From Streptomyces sp. S465 (GTDB lineage Bacteria > Actinomycetota > Actinomycetes > Streptomycetales > Streptomycetaceae): DNA of 64,000 nt. The stretch is from contig NZ_CP114036.1 of the NCBI RefSeq assembly GCF_026898115.1, positions 2,108,001-2,172,000 on the forward strand, given 5' to 3'. Every line of letters begins with the position of its first letter. The first letter of the stretch is position 1. The notes under the pieces are model-generated. The model saw only the letters and a program-made list of their open reading frames with translations, ran no database searches and had not been told where the DNA came from. Below, in pieces: positions 34,794 to 43,273 of this stretch. The position numbers were made by a program, and so were the translations under genes.

Positions 34794-35186
34794 ATGTCAC
34801 TGACCGTCTCCCCCGAACTTCTGGCCCAGGCCGAGCAGGGCGAGGTCTCCGAGCGGGACTTCGTCGCCACCGTGCGCGACTCACTGCCGTACGCCTATGA
34901 CCTCATCGCCCGTCTGGCGGACGAACTCCGTTCCGGGGACGCGGAGTTCACCGACAACCAGACCCCGCCGCCGTCCGAGGCCGAGCGGGGGCAGCTGCTG
35001 CGCGCCCTGGCCAGCGACGCCATCCGCGGCAGCCTGGAACGCCACTTCGGCATTACCCTCGCCTTCATGAACTGCCATCGGGTGGCCGCGTTCCGCCCCG
35101 GTGCGGAAGAGGGTCCGGCCTACGCCACCTTCGTCTCCACGCGGTCCCAGATCCTCAACCAGTCGCCCGAACTCCGCGACTGCTGA
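34794..35186 (+). CDS. Hypothetical protein, SCO5199-like unknown family
   Basis: This 130-aa soluble protein (MSLTVSPELLAQAEQGEVSERDFVATVRDSLPYAYDLIARLADELR) appears all-helical in its first half. It then has PSEAERGQLLRALASDAIRGSLERHFGITLAFMNCHRVAAF. It follows the CooC-like ATPase by 47 bp and shares its terminator, so the pair is likely an operon. No catalytic motif is visible, and the name of the family is uncertain. Being so close to the AmCP cluster it could be a boundary gene, but the strong terminator after it argues it is not part of that cluster. Confidence 0.65.
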   Translation: MSLTVSPELLAQAEQGEVSERDFVATVRDSLPYAYDLIARLADELRSGDAEFTDNQTPPPSEAERGQLLRALASDAIRGSLERHFGITLAFMNCHRVAAFRPGAEEGPAYATFVSTRSQILNQSPELRDC

Positions 35187-35207
35187 TCCCCGGTCGCCCG
35201 AGAACCC

Positions 35208-35240
35208 GCGCAGCCCCAGGCCATTGGCCTGGGGCTGCGC
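35208..35240 (+). terminator. Hairpin terminator before the AmCP cluster
   Basis: A 14-bp perfect stem (GCGCAGCCCCAGGC pairing with 35227-35240) with a CATTG loop lies 22 bp after the hypothetical gene. It isolates the cluster from upstream transcription. Confidence 0.85.
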
Positions 35241-35357
35241 CTACGTGATCCCGTAGTGCCCGCAGGCGGCCCCCATCCGTACCGTCATTGGTGTCCGGAA
35301 ACGCGGAGCCGATTCCGGACCGGTCGAATCCCTCGTCATCATCGGGAAGGGAAAGCC

Positions 35358-35549
35358 ATGCCGGTAACGGTCGAAAAGAACACGGTCTGCCTCGTCTGCG
35401 ACAGCGAGCTGGAAATTGAGAACGGCGCGGAGACGGGCGAGATCATCGAATGCGGGACGTGCGGTCAGGAGCACGAGCTGACCAGCGGGGCCGACAACGG
35501 CTACCAGGTCGCGCTGGCGCCGGAGGTCGAGGAGGACTGGGGCGAATGA
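35358..35549 (+). CDS. lysW: LysW-like amino-group carrier protein (AmCP)
   Basis: This 63-aa acidic carrier protein holds the substrate by an amide to its C-terminal Glu. A zinc ribbon is formed by C11-x2-C14 and C32-x2-C35 (CLVC and CGTC), and the C-terminus is EDWGE, the invariant LysW tail whose last Glu gamma-carboxyl is the attachment site. Net charge is strongly negative, as needed to dock basic patches of LysX/Z/Y/K. It is the first gene of the cluster, and its stop overlaps lysX by ATGA. In lysine or arginine pathways LysW serves primary metabolism; here the co-encoded transketolase and transporter point to a specialised product. Confidence 0.93.
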   Translation: MPVTVEKNTVCLVCDSELEIENGAETGEIIECGTCGQEHELTSGADNGYQVALAPEVEEDWGE

Positions 35550-36430
35550 CCGTCGCAGCCACCGACGTCCTGCTGTCGGTGACCGTGCTGCGCCCCGACG
35601 AGCGTCGGCTCCTGGACGCCTTGCGCGCCCAGGGGCTGACGGCCCGTCCGGTGCTGCCGCCGGACATCGCCGAAGTCCTCTCGGACGAAACGGCCCGACC
35701 CGAGATCGTCCTGCTCAGGAACCTGTCCCACCGTGAGGCCATCGGTACCGCCCGCCGGCTCGAGCAGGCCGGGATCGAGACCCTGAACAGCCCCTCGGCC
35801 ATCGAAGTGTGCAACGACAAGGGCCTTCAGGCCCTGCTCTTCGCGCGGCACGGCGTCCCCCACCCGGTGACCCGGCACGCGTTCAGCTACGACCAGGTCC
35901 GCTCCGCCGTCGTCGAGCTCGGCCAGCCGGTGGTGGTGAAACCGCCCTCCGGCTCGTGGGGGCGCGGGGTCACCCGCCTGGCCGACGAGGGCGAACTGGA
36001 GGCGTGGACGGGCGGGCGGGAGTCCGCCGACGCGGCCGGGAAGCTCTTTCCCGTGCTGGTGCAGGAGTACGTGGACAAGCCGGGCCATGACCTGCGCGTC
36101 GTGGTGATCGGGGAGACCCCGGTCGTGGCCTTCCGCCGGAAGTCCGACAACTGGCGCACCAATACGCATCTGGGCGCCGAGGTGGAACGCGTCGAGATCA
36201 CCGCGGACATCGAGCGGCTGTGCGCCCTGACGGTTTCCGCCCTCGGCCCCGGTTTCTACGGGGTGGACCTGGTGGAGGACCGCCTCACGGGTGAGCTGAC
36301 GGTTCTGGAGATCAACGCCAATCCGGAATTCGCGCGCTCCTCCGAAGCGCATGGCGTCGATGTGGCAGGCCGTTATGCCGAATACGTCGCCGGTCTCCTC
36401 GGCTCCCGGCGGCTCTCGGTGGCCGCCTGA
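35546..36430 (+). CDS. lysX: LysX-like ATP-grasp ligase (loads amino acid on AmCP)
   Basis: This 294-aa RimK/LysX-type ATP-grasp enzyme is predicted to join the alpha-amino group of glutamate (or a relative) to the LysW C-terminus. Segments in order: N-terminal alpha/beta domain (VLLRNLSHREAIGTARRLEQAGIETLNSPSAIEVCNDKG), ATP-grasp lid (QPVVVKPPSGSWGRGVTRL), VQEYVDKPGHDLRVVVIG, GVDLVED and Mg-ligand LEINANPEFARSSEAHGVDVAGRYAEYV. The final motif is diagnostic for LysX/ArgX over RimK. The 4-bp overlap with lysW implies stoichiometric translation. Glutamate specificity is inferred from the downstream genes. Confidence 0.92.
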   Translation: MTVAATDVLLSVTVLRPDERRLLDALRAQGLTARPVLPPDIAEVLSDETARPEIVLLRNLSHREAIGTARRLEQAGIETLNSPSAIEVCNDKGLQALLFARHGVPHPVTRHAFSYDQVRSAVVELGQPVVVKPPSGSWGRGVTRLADEGELEAWTGGRESADAAGKLFPVLVQEYVDKPGHDLRVVVIGETPVVAFRRKSDNWRTNTHLGAEVERVEITADIERLCALTVSALGPGFYGVDLVEDRLTGELTVLEINANPEFARSSEAHGVDVAGRYAEYVAGLLGSRRLSVAA

Positions 36431-36505
36431 GCCATCACGCCACCGGCATCAGTAACACCACGGGGAATCTCCAGAACCACTGTCACCTTTTCAAGGGGAT
36501 ATTTC

Positions 36506-37156
36506 ATGGAACAATACGACGCTGCGCTCGTTCTGACCCGGGTACTGACCTCCGGTGTCGTGATGAGCATCGAGAAGAACGACAAGGAGCTGCCCTCTCT
36601 GGAGAGGCTGCTGGCCAAACTCGGCGGCCGTGCCAGGGTGGTTCTGGTCAACAGCCGGACGGCCGCGATCCACGCGGCGCTGTGCGGCCAGGGCATCGGG
36701 CACGGTGACCACGCCGTGCTGCCCGAACTCGATCGGCGCGACCGCTCCTTCGTCAGCTGGCTCGGCGTACAGGAGGCCGTCCAGGAAGCCGGATCGGAGG
36801 CCGGCGGACCGGCCTTCGACCTGTTGAGCCTCACCCCCGAGAACGCCGGCCGGTTCCGGGAGGCCGCCGCGGCCGCAAGCGCTCCGGCGCTGGCCGTGGA
36901 CTTCACCGGGCTCGGCTTCGGGCCGGCGGCGGCCCTGCTCACCGATGACGAGCGGATCTGGGCGCGGGCCGAGCGGCTGAAGATATTCGGCGCCTTCGAT
37001 CTGCGCACGATGTGGACGCAGGAGGAGGCCGAACCCGGCCTGGCCCCGGGCGTCCAGTTCAACTACCGGCTCAGCCCGCTGGTCGCGGCCTGCATCCGGA
37101 TGGCACTCAGGCAGGTCGGCCCGCGTACGCCCGTCAAGACCGGAGGGACCAACTGA
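36506..37156 (+). CDS. Truncated DegT/DnrJ-type pseudo-aminotransferase
   Basis: This 216-aa protein starts at ATG 36506 (SD AGGGG). It keeps the outline of the DegT/DnrJ/EryC1 fold: LVNSRTAAIHAALCGQGIGHGDHAVLPEL (residues 48-76, equivalent of SGTAALHLAL...GDEVIVP), FGPAAALLTDDERIWARAERLKIFGA (138-163, equivalent of GGEGGAIVTDD...LRNHG) and FNYRLSPLVAACIRMALRQVG (185-205). The middle with the EDAA Asp and the catalytic Lys is absent, so it cannot form a PLP aldimine. The next gene, overlapping by one base, is a full-length homologue, so this may be a non-catalytic subunit of that enzyme. Confidence 0.75.
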   Translation: MEQYDAALVLTRVLTSGVVMSIEKNDKELPSLERLLAKLGGRARVVLVNSRTAAIHAALCGQGIGHGDHAVLPELDRRDRSFVSWLGVQEAVQEAGSEAGGPAFDLLSLTPENAGRFREAAAAASAPALAVDFTGLGFGPAAALLTDDERIWARAERLKIFGAFDLRTMWTQEEAEPGLAPGVQFNYRLSPLVAACIRMALRQVGPRTPVKTGGTN

Positions 37157-38475
37157 TGATCACGGACTTCCCGTCGGCTCCGCTCCCGCTGCCCGACCCC
37201 GCGGAGGTCGCGGCCGAACTCGCCGAATTCGGCGGCGGGGCGATGATCCCCAAGGAGATGCGGCGCACCATCTTCCCGGTGATCACCAAGGAGGATGTCT
37301 TCACCATGCTGCTGGCGCAGCGGTCCGCCCCGGACAAGGTGGTGGCCGACTTCGCCGAGAGCTACCGCGCCTACGTGGGCGCCCACCGGGCGCTCCCCAC
37401 CGCGAGCGGTACCTCCAGCCTCCATCTGGCCCTGATCGGGGCCGGTGTGCAGCCCGGTGACGAGGTGATCGTCCCCGCCTTCACCTTCATCGCCACCGCG
37501 CAGGCGGTCGTGGCCGCCAAGGCCGTGCCGGTCTTCGTCGACATCGATCCGCGGACGTACTGCATGTCGGCCGAGGCCGCCGAGGCGGCGGTCACCGAGC
37601 GCACCCGGGCCATCATGCCGGTGCATGTCCACGGGCTGCCCGCGGACGTCGCCGCGCTGCGCGCGGTCTGCGGCCGGCACGGGCTGGCGCTGGTGGAGGA
37701 CGCCTCGCACGCCCACTCCGCGAAGATCGGTGAGCAGATCTGCGGCTCCCTCGGGGACGCCGCCGGACAGAGCCTGATGGCGGACAAGAACTTCCCGCTC
37801 GGCGGCGAGGGCGGTATCGCCTTCTTCGCAAGCGACGAGGCGTACGACCGGACGACGGAGTTCCTCGACCGGAACGGCATCGACTACGGGATGTCCTGGG
37901 TGGCTGCCGCGTTCGGCGCGAGCCAGCTGGCCCGGCTGCCCTACTACGACGCGATACGGGCCCGCAACGCGGCGCTGCTGGCCGACGCGCTGCGGGAGAC
38001 CGGTCTGTTCACCCCGCCGTACGTGCCGGACGGCCACGTCCACGCGTACAACATGTACCGCGTCAATCTGGTGCCCGAGGCCGTCGGCCTGGAGGACCTG
38101 CCCGTCTGGGCGGTGAAGGAGGCCGTGCACGAGCTGCTCACCGCCGAGGGCGTGCCGGCCCGCGAGTGGCAGAACACCCCCATCCCCTGCCACCTGCCCT
38201 TCCGGGAGCGGGCGGGCTTCGGCAACGGCTACCCGTTCACGCTCAACCCGGCCGCGGTCCGGGACCACGAGCCGCAGGACTTCCCGAACGTGGTCGCCAT
38301 GCTGGACCGCACCGTGGTGCTCTGCCGTGAGCTGCGCTCCCCGGTGGAGTACGAGCGGGCGACCCGCTACGCGGACGCCTTCCGCAAGGTCGCCGCCCGT
38401 CCCGACGCCATCCGCAAGCTCGTCGCCGAGCGTGAGTACCGGCGGCCCTATGAGAAGGCGGCCCGCCTTGGCTGA
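37156..38475 (+). CDS. DegT/DnrJ/EryC1-family PLP aminotransferase
   Basis: This 439-aa sugar-aminotransferase-type PLP enzyme overlaps the pseudo-homologue by one base (TGATG). SGTSSLHLALIGAGVQPGDEVIVPAFTFIATAQAV binds the cofactor phosphate. D182 in LVEDASHAHSAKIG contacts the pyridine N, and K211 in SLMADKNFPLGGEGG is the Schiff-base lysine. The C-terminal domain runs to EREYRRPYEKAARLG. In the proposed route it aminates the ketone made by the transketolase while the chain is still on LysW. It is longer than typical DegT proteins (360-400 aa), with an extended N-terminus. Confidence 0.92.
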   Translation: MITDFPSAPLPLPDPAEVAAELAEFGGGAMIPKEMRRTIFPVITKEDVFTMLLAQRSAPDKVVADFAESYRAYVGAHRALPTASGTSSLHLALIGAGVQPGDEVIVPAFTFIATAQAVVAAKAVPVFVDIDPRTYCMSAEAAEAAVTERTRAIMPVHVHGLPADVAALRAVCGRHGLALVEDASHAHSAKIGEQICGSLGDAAGQSLMADKNFPLGGEGGIAFFASDEAYDRTTEFLDRNGIDYGMSWVAAAFGASQLARLPYYDAIRARNAALLADALRETGLFTPPYVPDGHVHAYNMYRVNLVPEAVGLEDLPVWAVKEAVHELLTAEGVPAREWQNTPIPCHLPFRERAGFGNGYPFTLNPAAVRDHEPQDFPNVVAMLDRTVVLCRELRSPVEYERATRYADAFRKVAARPDAIRKLVAEREYRRPYEKAARLG

Positions 38476-39508
38476 CAACGACCGGCTGCGGGTGGCCGTA
38501 CTCGGCGCCAGCGGCTACACCGGTGCGGAACTGGTCCGGCTGCTGCTGGACCACCCGCGAGTGGAACTCGCCTATCTGTCCTCGGAGCGCTACAGCGGGC
38601 ACCCCATCACCTCCGTGCTGGCCGGGGTGCGCAATCACCCCGCCGCCGCCGGGTTACGGTTCCAGCCGCTGGACGCCTGCGACGAGGTGGACGTGGCCTT
38701 CGGCTGCCTGCCCACCGGGGCGCTGCCGCCGCGGATGCCCAAGCTCTCGGAGCGGGCGGAGCGGGTGATCAACCTGGCCGGGGACTTCCGGCTCACCGAC
38801 CCTGAGGAGGCCGCCGCCCACTATCCCGAGTCGGCCGGGTGGGACCAGCCGTTCCACTACTTCGTCCCGGAGTTCTCCCCGCCGCCCGCCGACGCCCGGT
38901 TCATCAACCTGCCCGGCTGCATGGCCGTCACCACGCTCTACGCGCTGCAACCGCTGGTCGCCGCCGACCTGGTGGGTGACGAGGTCGTCGTGGACGCCAA
39001 GACCGGGGCCAGTGGCAGCGGAGCGAAGTCCTCGGAGCACCCCGCGGAGCGGATCGGCAACTTCCGGGTGCACAAGCCGTTCGGGCACCGGCACGCCCCG
39101 GAGATCGTGCAGGCGCTGCACACGTTCTCCGGCCGCGCCCCGCGGCTGCGGTTCTCCACCTACAGCCTGGACGTCTCGCGGGGCATCCTGATCTCCGCGT
39201 ACGGTCCGCTGCGCCCGGAGGTCTCCCGGCTGGACGTCAAACGTGCCTACGGCAAGACGTACGCGAAGACCCCGTTCGTCCGGGTGCGCACCGCGCTGAA
39301 GACGCCCGGGGACTTCCCGATGCTCAAGAGCGTGGTCGGCTCCAACATGGCCGAGGTGGCGGTGTCGGTCCGCGAGGACCGGTTCGTGGCCGTCGCCGCG
39401 CTCGACAACCTGCTCAAGGGCGCGGCCGGACAGGCGGTGCAGGCCCTCAACCTCCTCCACGGATTCGAGCAGTCCACAGCCCTTCCCTTCACGGCGGTGA
39501 CACCATGA
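38468..39508 (+). CDS. lysY: LysY/ArgC-like N-acyl-glutamyl-phosphate reductase
   Basis: This 346-aa NADPH-dependent semialdehyde dehydrogenase is read from TTG 38468, overlapping the aminotransferase stop by 8 bp. The Rossmann motif GASGYTGAELVRLL follows immediately, and the catalytic thiol is C151 in FINLPGCMAVTTLYALQPL. DAKTGASGSGAKSSEHPAERIGNFRVHKPFGHRHAPEI contains the substrate-binding and base His residues. It should reduce the LysW-gamma-glutamyl phosphate made by the kinase domain next door to the semialdehyde. The 4-bp overlap with the downstream fusion gene supports a direct hand-over. Confidence 0.92.
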   Translation: MADNDRLRVAVLGASGYTGAELVRLLLDHPRVELAYLSSERYSGHPITSVLAGVRNHPAAAGLRFQPLDACDEVDVAFGCLPTGALPPRMPKLSERAERVINLAGDFRLTDPEEAAAHYPESAGWDQPFHYFVPEFSPPPADARFINLPGCMAVTTLYALQPLVAADLVGDEVVVDAKTGASGSGAKSSEHPAERIGNFRVHKPFGHRHAPEIVQALHTFSGRAPRLRFSTYSLDVSRGILISAYGPLRPEVSRLDVKRAYGKTYAKTPFVRVRTALKTPGDFPMLKSVVGSNMAEVAVSVREDRFVAVAALDNLLKGAAGQAVQALNLLHGFEQSTALPFTAVTP

Positions 39509-41442
39509 GCGGACGGCCCCTGTATGTGATCAAGGTCGGCAGCAGCACCCTGCTGCATCCCCAGGTCTTCGACGAGATCGCCGCCGTCCGCCGGCGCGGG
39601 GCGCGGGTGCTGCTGGTGGCCGGGGGCGCCGAGGGCATCGAGCGCCACTACCGGTCCATCGGCCGGGCCATGCCCGAACTCACCCTGCGCAACGGCGACA
39701 CCGTGCGCTACTGCCCTCCGGCGGAGATGCCGCATATCGTCGCCGCCTACCAGCAGGTCACGCTCCCCATGGTGGAAGCCGGCCTCACCGCGCTCGGCCT
39801 GGCGGTCTTCACCGCCGTGGCGGCCCACGGCGGCCTGGTGACCGGGGTCGTCAACCGTCCGCTGCGGGTGATGGCGGACGGCCGGTCCAAGGTGATCAGG
39901 GACCACCGCGCGGGCACGGCGGAGGGCGTGGACACCGAGCGGCTCACGGCGCTGCTGGACGCCTACGACGTGGTCTGCCTCTCCCCGCCGGTGCGGGACA
40001 CCGCCGGCGGCAGCGAACTCAACGTCGACGCCGACGTGCTGGCCGCGACGCTGGCCAACGCGCTGGGCGCGGACCATCTGCGGCTGGTCACCGGGACCGC
40101 GGGGATCCTCACCGACCCCGCGGACCCCGGCTCCACCCTGCGCGACGCGTTCCCGGGCACGGCCGCCCAGTACGCGGGCGGCCGGATGAAGCAGAAGGTG
40201 CGGGCGGCGGAGCTGGGGCTGCAGGGCACGGCGGACGTCGCGGTGACCGGGCCGCACACCATGGCTGATCCGGACGGCTGGACCCGGTTCTGGGCGGCCG
40301 AGGAACCGGCCGCGGACCTGGCCCTGCTCAGCCGGACCGTGCAGATCCCCTCCACCTCCTACGACGAACACGAGCTGGTGGACTACCTGGTGCACTGGTG
40401 CCGGCAGCGGGAGCTGCGGGCCTGGCGCGACGAGGCCGGCAACCTGGTCGCGGAGCGCGGCACGGGACCGCGCACCCTGCTGCTCCTGGGCCATCTGGAC
40501 ACCGTCCCGTTCACCTGGCCGGTGCGCTGGGAATCCGGCGCCGCGGATGACGCGGGCACGGATGACACGAGCACCGGGGACGCGGTGCTGCACGGGCGGG
40601 GCAGCGTGGACGCCAAGGCGTCCATGGCCGCCTTCCTCGACGTACTGGCCGACGCGACCGTCCCCGAGGGCTGGCGGCTGCGCGTCGTCGGCGCGGTGGA
40701 GGAGGAGGTCTCCTCGTCCAAGGGGGCCTTCCACGTACGCGACCACTATCCGGCGGACGCGGTCGTGGTGGGCGAGCCGAGCGGTTCGGCCGCCCTCACC
40801 CTCGGCTACTTCGGGCTGTTCAAGCTGCGGGTGACCGCGACGGTGCGCAGCGGCCACTCGGCCGGCTTCCAGGCCCGGTCCGCGCCCGACCACCTGATCG
40901 AGTCGCTGGAGGCGATCCGGGCGGCCGTGCTGAAGGAGGCCGACGACGCCCTGAGCGCGGTCATCGACGTCAGCTGCTCGGCCGATGCCGGCAGCCAGTC
41001 GGCCACCGCGATCCTCAACTTCCGGGTACCGCCGGCCGCGGACCTCGACGCGCTGCGCGCCAGGGCCCTGGACGCGGCGGGCGAGGACGTGCGGATCGAG
41101 TTCCTGCGCGCCACGCCGGGCTTCACCGGCCCCCGCTCGACGCCGCTGGCCAGGGCCTTCAGCCGCGGTTTCGGCCGCAGCGGCATCCGTCCCCGATTCC
41201 TGCTGAAGAAGGGCACATCCGATATGAACACCCTGGCCACGACATGGCGGGGGGTACCCATGGTGGCCTACGGACCGGGCGACTCGGCCCTGGACCACAC
41301 CGAACACGAGCACATCGACGCGGCCGAGTACCGCAGGGCCCGCACCGTGCTGCACGAGGCGGTCACCGGGTTCTTCGCGCTCAGCGGCGCGGGAGCCGAC
41401 GACGGCGGGCGCGCCGCCCGGACCGGGGAGGAGGCGGCATGA
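39505..41442 (+). CDS. LysZ-LysK fusion: AmCP-glutamate kinase plus AmCP hydrolase
   Basis: This 645-aa bifunctional protein starts at ATG 39505. Residues 1-265 form an amino-acid kinase domain ([95 protein letters not shown]) that phosphorylates the carrier-bound side-chain carboxylate. Residues about 272-630 form an M20 peptidase like LysK: GHLDTVP (H330), [14 protein letters not shown] (D369), [23 protein letters not shown] and [11 protein letters not shown], which releases the finished amino acid from LysW. The two domains act at the second and last steps; in known lysine clusters they are separate proteins. Confidence 0.92.
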   Translation: MSGRPLYVIKVGSSTLLHPQVFDEIAAVRRRGARVLLVAGGAEGIERHYRSIGRAMPELTLRNGDTVRYCPPAEMPHIVAAYQQVTLPMVEAGLTALGLAVFTAVAAHGGLVTGVVNRPLRVMADGRSKVIRDHRAGTAEGVDTERLTALLDAYDVVCLSPPVRDTAGGSELNVDADVLAATLANALGADHLRLVTGTAGILTDPADPGSTLRDAFPGTAAQYAGGRMKQKVRAAELGLQGTADVAVTGPHTMADPDGWTRFWAAEEPAADLALLSRTVQIPSTSYDEHELVDYLVHWCRQRELRAWRDEAGNLVAERGTGPRTLLLLGHLDTVPFTWPVRWESGAADDAGTDDTSTGDAVLHGRGSVDAKASMAAFLDVLADATVPEGWRLRVVGAVEEEVSSSKGAFHVRDHYPADAVVVGEPSGSAALTLGYFGLFKLRVTATVRSGHSAGFQARSAPDHLIESLEAIRAAVLKEADDALSAVIDVSCSADAGSQSATAILNFRVPPAADLDALRARALDAAGEDVRIEFLRATPGFTGPRSTPLARAFSRGFGRSGIRPRFLLKKGTSDMNTLATTWRGVPMVAYGPGDSALDHTEHEHIDAAEYRRARTVLHEAVTGFFALSGAGADDGGRAARTGEEAA

Positions 41443-42299
41443 CGGCGACCGTCACGGAGGCCGGGCCGCACGGTGTCGGCGGAGCCGTCGCCGAGCGACC
41501 CGCCCCCCACCGGACCCTCCCCGATGTGCTGCGGGAGCGGGCGCTGACCGCCCGCCGCATGGTGATCGACATGGCCGCCTCGCCGACCGGCTGCCATCTC
41601 GGCGGCAGCCTGTCGGCGATGGACATCCTGATCGCCGCGCTGGACCGGACGGCCTCGTCCGACGACGGCAGCCAGGTGGTGCTGAGCAAGGGGCACGCCG
41701 CCGCGGGGCTGTACGCGGCGCTGTACGTGACCGGAATCCTCCCGGAGGACCCGGTGCCGCACTACGGCGCCCCGACCCACCACTTCACCGGTCATCCGGG
41801 GCCCGCCGTGCCGGGCGTCCGCTTCCCGACCGGAAGCCTCGGCCACGGGGTGCCCTACGCGCTGGGCTGGGCCCTGAGCCGCAGGCTCTCCGGCTCGGGC
41901 GGCCTGGGCATCGCCGTCGCCGGGGACGGCGAGCTCCAGGAGGGGCTGGTCTGGGAGACCTGCCAGGTCGCCGCCGCGCAACAGGTCGGCAATCTGGTGC
42001 TCTTCGTGGACCGCAACGGCGGCCAGAACGACGGCCTGGTGGCGGACATCTCCCCGCAGCCGCGGCTGGCCGAGCGGTTCGAGGCGTTCGGCTTCGAGGT
42101 GCGCGAGGCGGACGGGCACGATGTGGCCGCCCTCCGGGAACTGCTGGAGCCGGACCGGTCGGCCGCCACACGGCCGTTGGCGATCATCGCGGACACCGTC
42201 AAGGGCAAGGGGCTCCGCCCGGTCGAGGGCAAGGCCGCCTCGCACTACGTGACCATCGACGCCGCGCGGGCCACCAACTGGAAGAGGATCGTGCGATGA
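41439..42299 (+). CDS. Transketolase-like, N-terminal (TPP) subunit
   Basis: This 286-aa protein corresponds to the TPP-binding half of transketolase. Diagnostic parts are MAASPTGCHLGGSLSAMDILIAAL, LSKGHAAAGLYAALYVTG, HHFTGHPGPAVPGVRFPTGSLGHGVPYALGWAL and the TPP/Mg motif GDGELQEGLVWETCQVAAAQQVGNLVLFVDRNGGQ, in which the canonical NN is RN. It overlaps the fusion gene (ATGA) and the next subunit (ATGA). Together with the C-terminal subunit it could transfer a two-carbon ketol unit from a ketose phosphate to the LysW-bound aldehyde, as proposed for AmCP pathways to dihydroxy-diamino acids. Confidence 0.9.
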   Translation: MTATVTEAGPHGVGGAVAERPAPHRTLPDVLRERALTARRMVIDMAASPTGCHLGGSLSAMDILIAALDRTASSDDGSQVVLSKGHAAAGLYAALYVTGILPEDPVPHYGAPTHHFTGHPGPAVPGVRFPTGSLGHGVPYALGWALSRRLSGSGGLGIAVAGDGELQEGLVWETCQVAAAQQVGNLVLFVDRNGGQNDGLVADISPQPRLAERFEAFGFEVREADGHDVAALRELLEPDRSAATRPLAIIADTVKGKGLRPVEGKAASHYVTIDAARATNWKRIVR

Positions 42300-43273
42300 C
42301 ACTGCCCGGACGTACCGCCTACCGCGAGGAACTGACGAGCATCGCCGCGGACAACCCCCGGATCCTGTGCCTGGAGGCCGACCTCGGCGGCCGTTCCCAC
42401 CCCTTCGCGACCGCGTATCCCGACCGCTTCTTCAACGTCGGCATCGCCGAGGGCGCCATGGTCGACATGGCCGCCGGGCTGGCGGCCGGCGGCTACCAGC
42501 CCTTCGTCTCCACCTTCGCGCCGTTCGCCGCGCTGCGCGCGGCGGAGAGCCTGAAGCTCGCCCTGGGCTACCTGGGCGCCGGTATCACCGTGGTGGCCCC
42601 GTACGCCGGGGTGTCCGGCGGCTGGTTCGGCACCACCCACCACTGCCTGGAGGACTTCGCCGTCGTACGGGCGATACCCGGCGTCACGATCGCCGCCCCC
42701 TACGGGGAGCAGGAGATGCGCGCGGTCATCCGCCGGGCCGCGCGCACCGGCACCCCGCACTACGTGCGCACCGGGCGCAACGCCGCCCCGGTGAGCCTGC
42801 CGTGGCAGGGGACGGACCCGCCGGTGGTCAACTGGGACGACGCGGGCGCGCGGCCGGACCGTACCTGCCTGGTGTCGGTCGGTGAGGTCGGCACCGAGCT
42901 GTGCCTGGCGGTGCGCCGGGCCGACCCCGGGCTCGCGCACGCGCATCTGTGCTTCGTCGACCAGCCGCATCTGGAGCTGGCCGCCGCGGAACTGGCCGGG
43001 CGGTACGACAGGTTCGTCGTGGTCGAGGAGCACCGGCCCGCCGGGAGCGTCGGCTCCGCGCTCGCCCTGCTGCTGTCCGGGCGCGTGGTGCGCTCGGTGA
43101 ACGCGGGCGAGGGCTGGCCGAGCCGGGGCGGCAGCCATGAGCAGGTGCTCGACCAGCTGGGACTGAACGAGGCCGCGGTGTGGGAGGCGCTGGCCCCGTG
43201 GGAGGAACCGCCGCTCGCGGGCGGGACGGAGATGGGGACGGTAAACGGGATGGGGAAGGGGAAGTCGACATGA
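42296..43273 (+). CDS. Transketolase-like, C-terminal subunit
   Basis: This 325-aa partner of the preceding gene contains the pyrimidine-binding and C-terminal domains. The catalytic Glu is E52 in FFNVGIAEGAMVDMAAGLAAGGYQPFVSTFAPFAALRA. FGTTHHCLEDFAVVRAIPGVTIAAPYGEQEM contributes the active-site His residues, and the C-terminal domain has VVVEEHRPAGSVGSALALLL and SRGGSHEQVLDQLGL. Overlap on both sides makes it part of the same translationally coupled row. The last 20 residues (MGTVNGMGKGKST) are poorly conserved and encode little structure. Confidence 0.9.
   Translation: MTLPGRTAYREELTSIAADNPRILCLEADLGGRSHPFATAYPDRFFNVGIAEGAMVDMAAGLAAGGYQPFVSTFAPFAALRAAESLKLALGYLGAGITVVAPYAGVSGGWFGTTHHCLEDFAVVRAIPGVTIAAPYGEQEMRAVIRRAARTGTPHYVRTGRNAAPVSLPWQGTDPPVVNWDDAGARPDRTCLVSVGEVGTELCLAVRRADPGLAHAHLCFVDQPHLELAAAELAGRYDRFVVVEEHRPAGSVGSALALLLSGRVVRSVNAGEGWPSRGGSHEQVLDQLGLNEAAVWEALAPWEEPPLAGGTEMGTVNGMGKGKST

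Noticed and set aside
39247..41355. 700-codon minus-strand open frame across the LysY and LysZ-LysK genes
   Set aside because: Such long antisense frames are common in high-GC DNA. It has no SD or domain, and the plus strand encodes full catalytic motifs.
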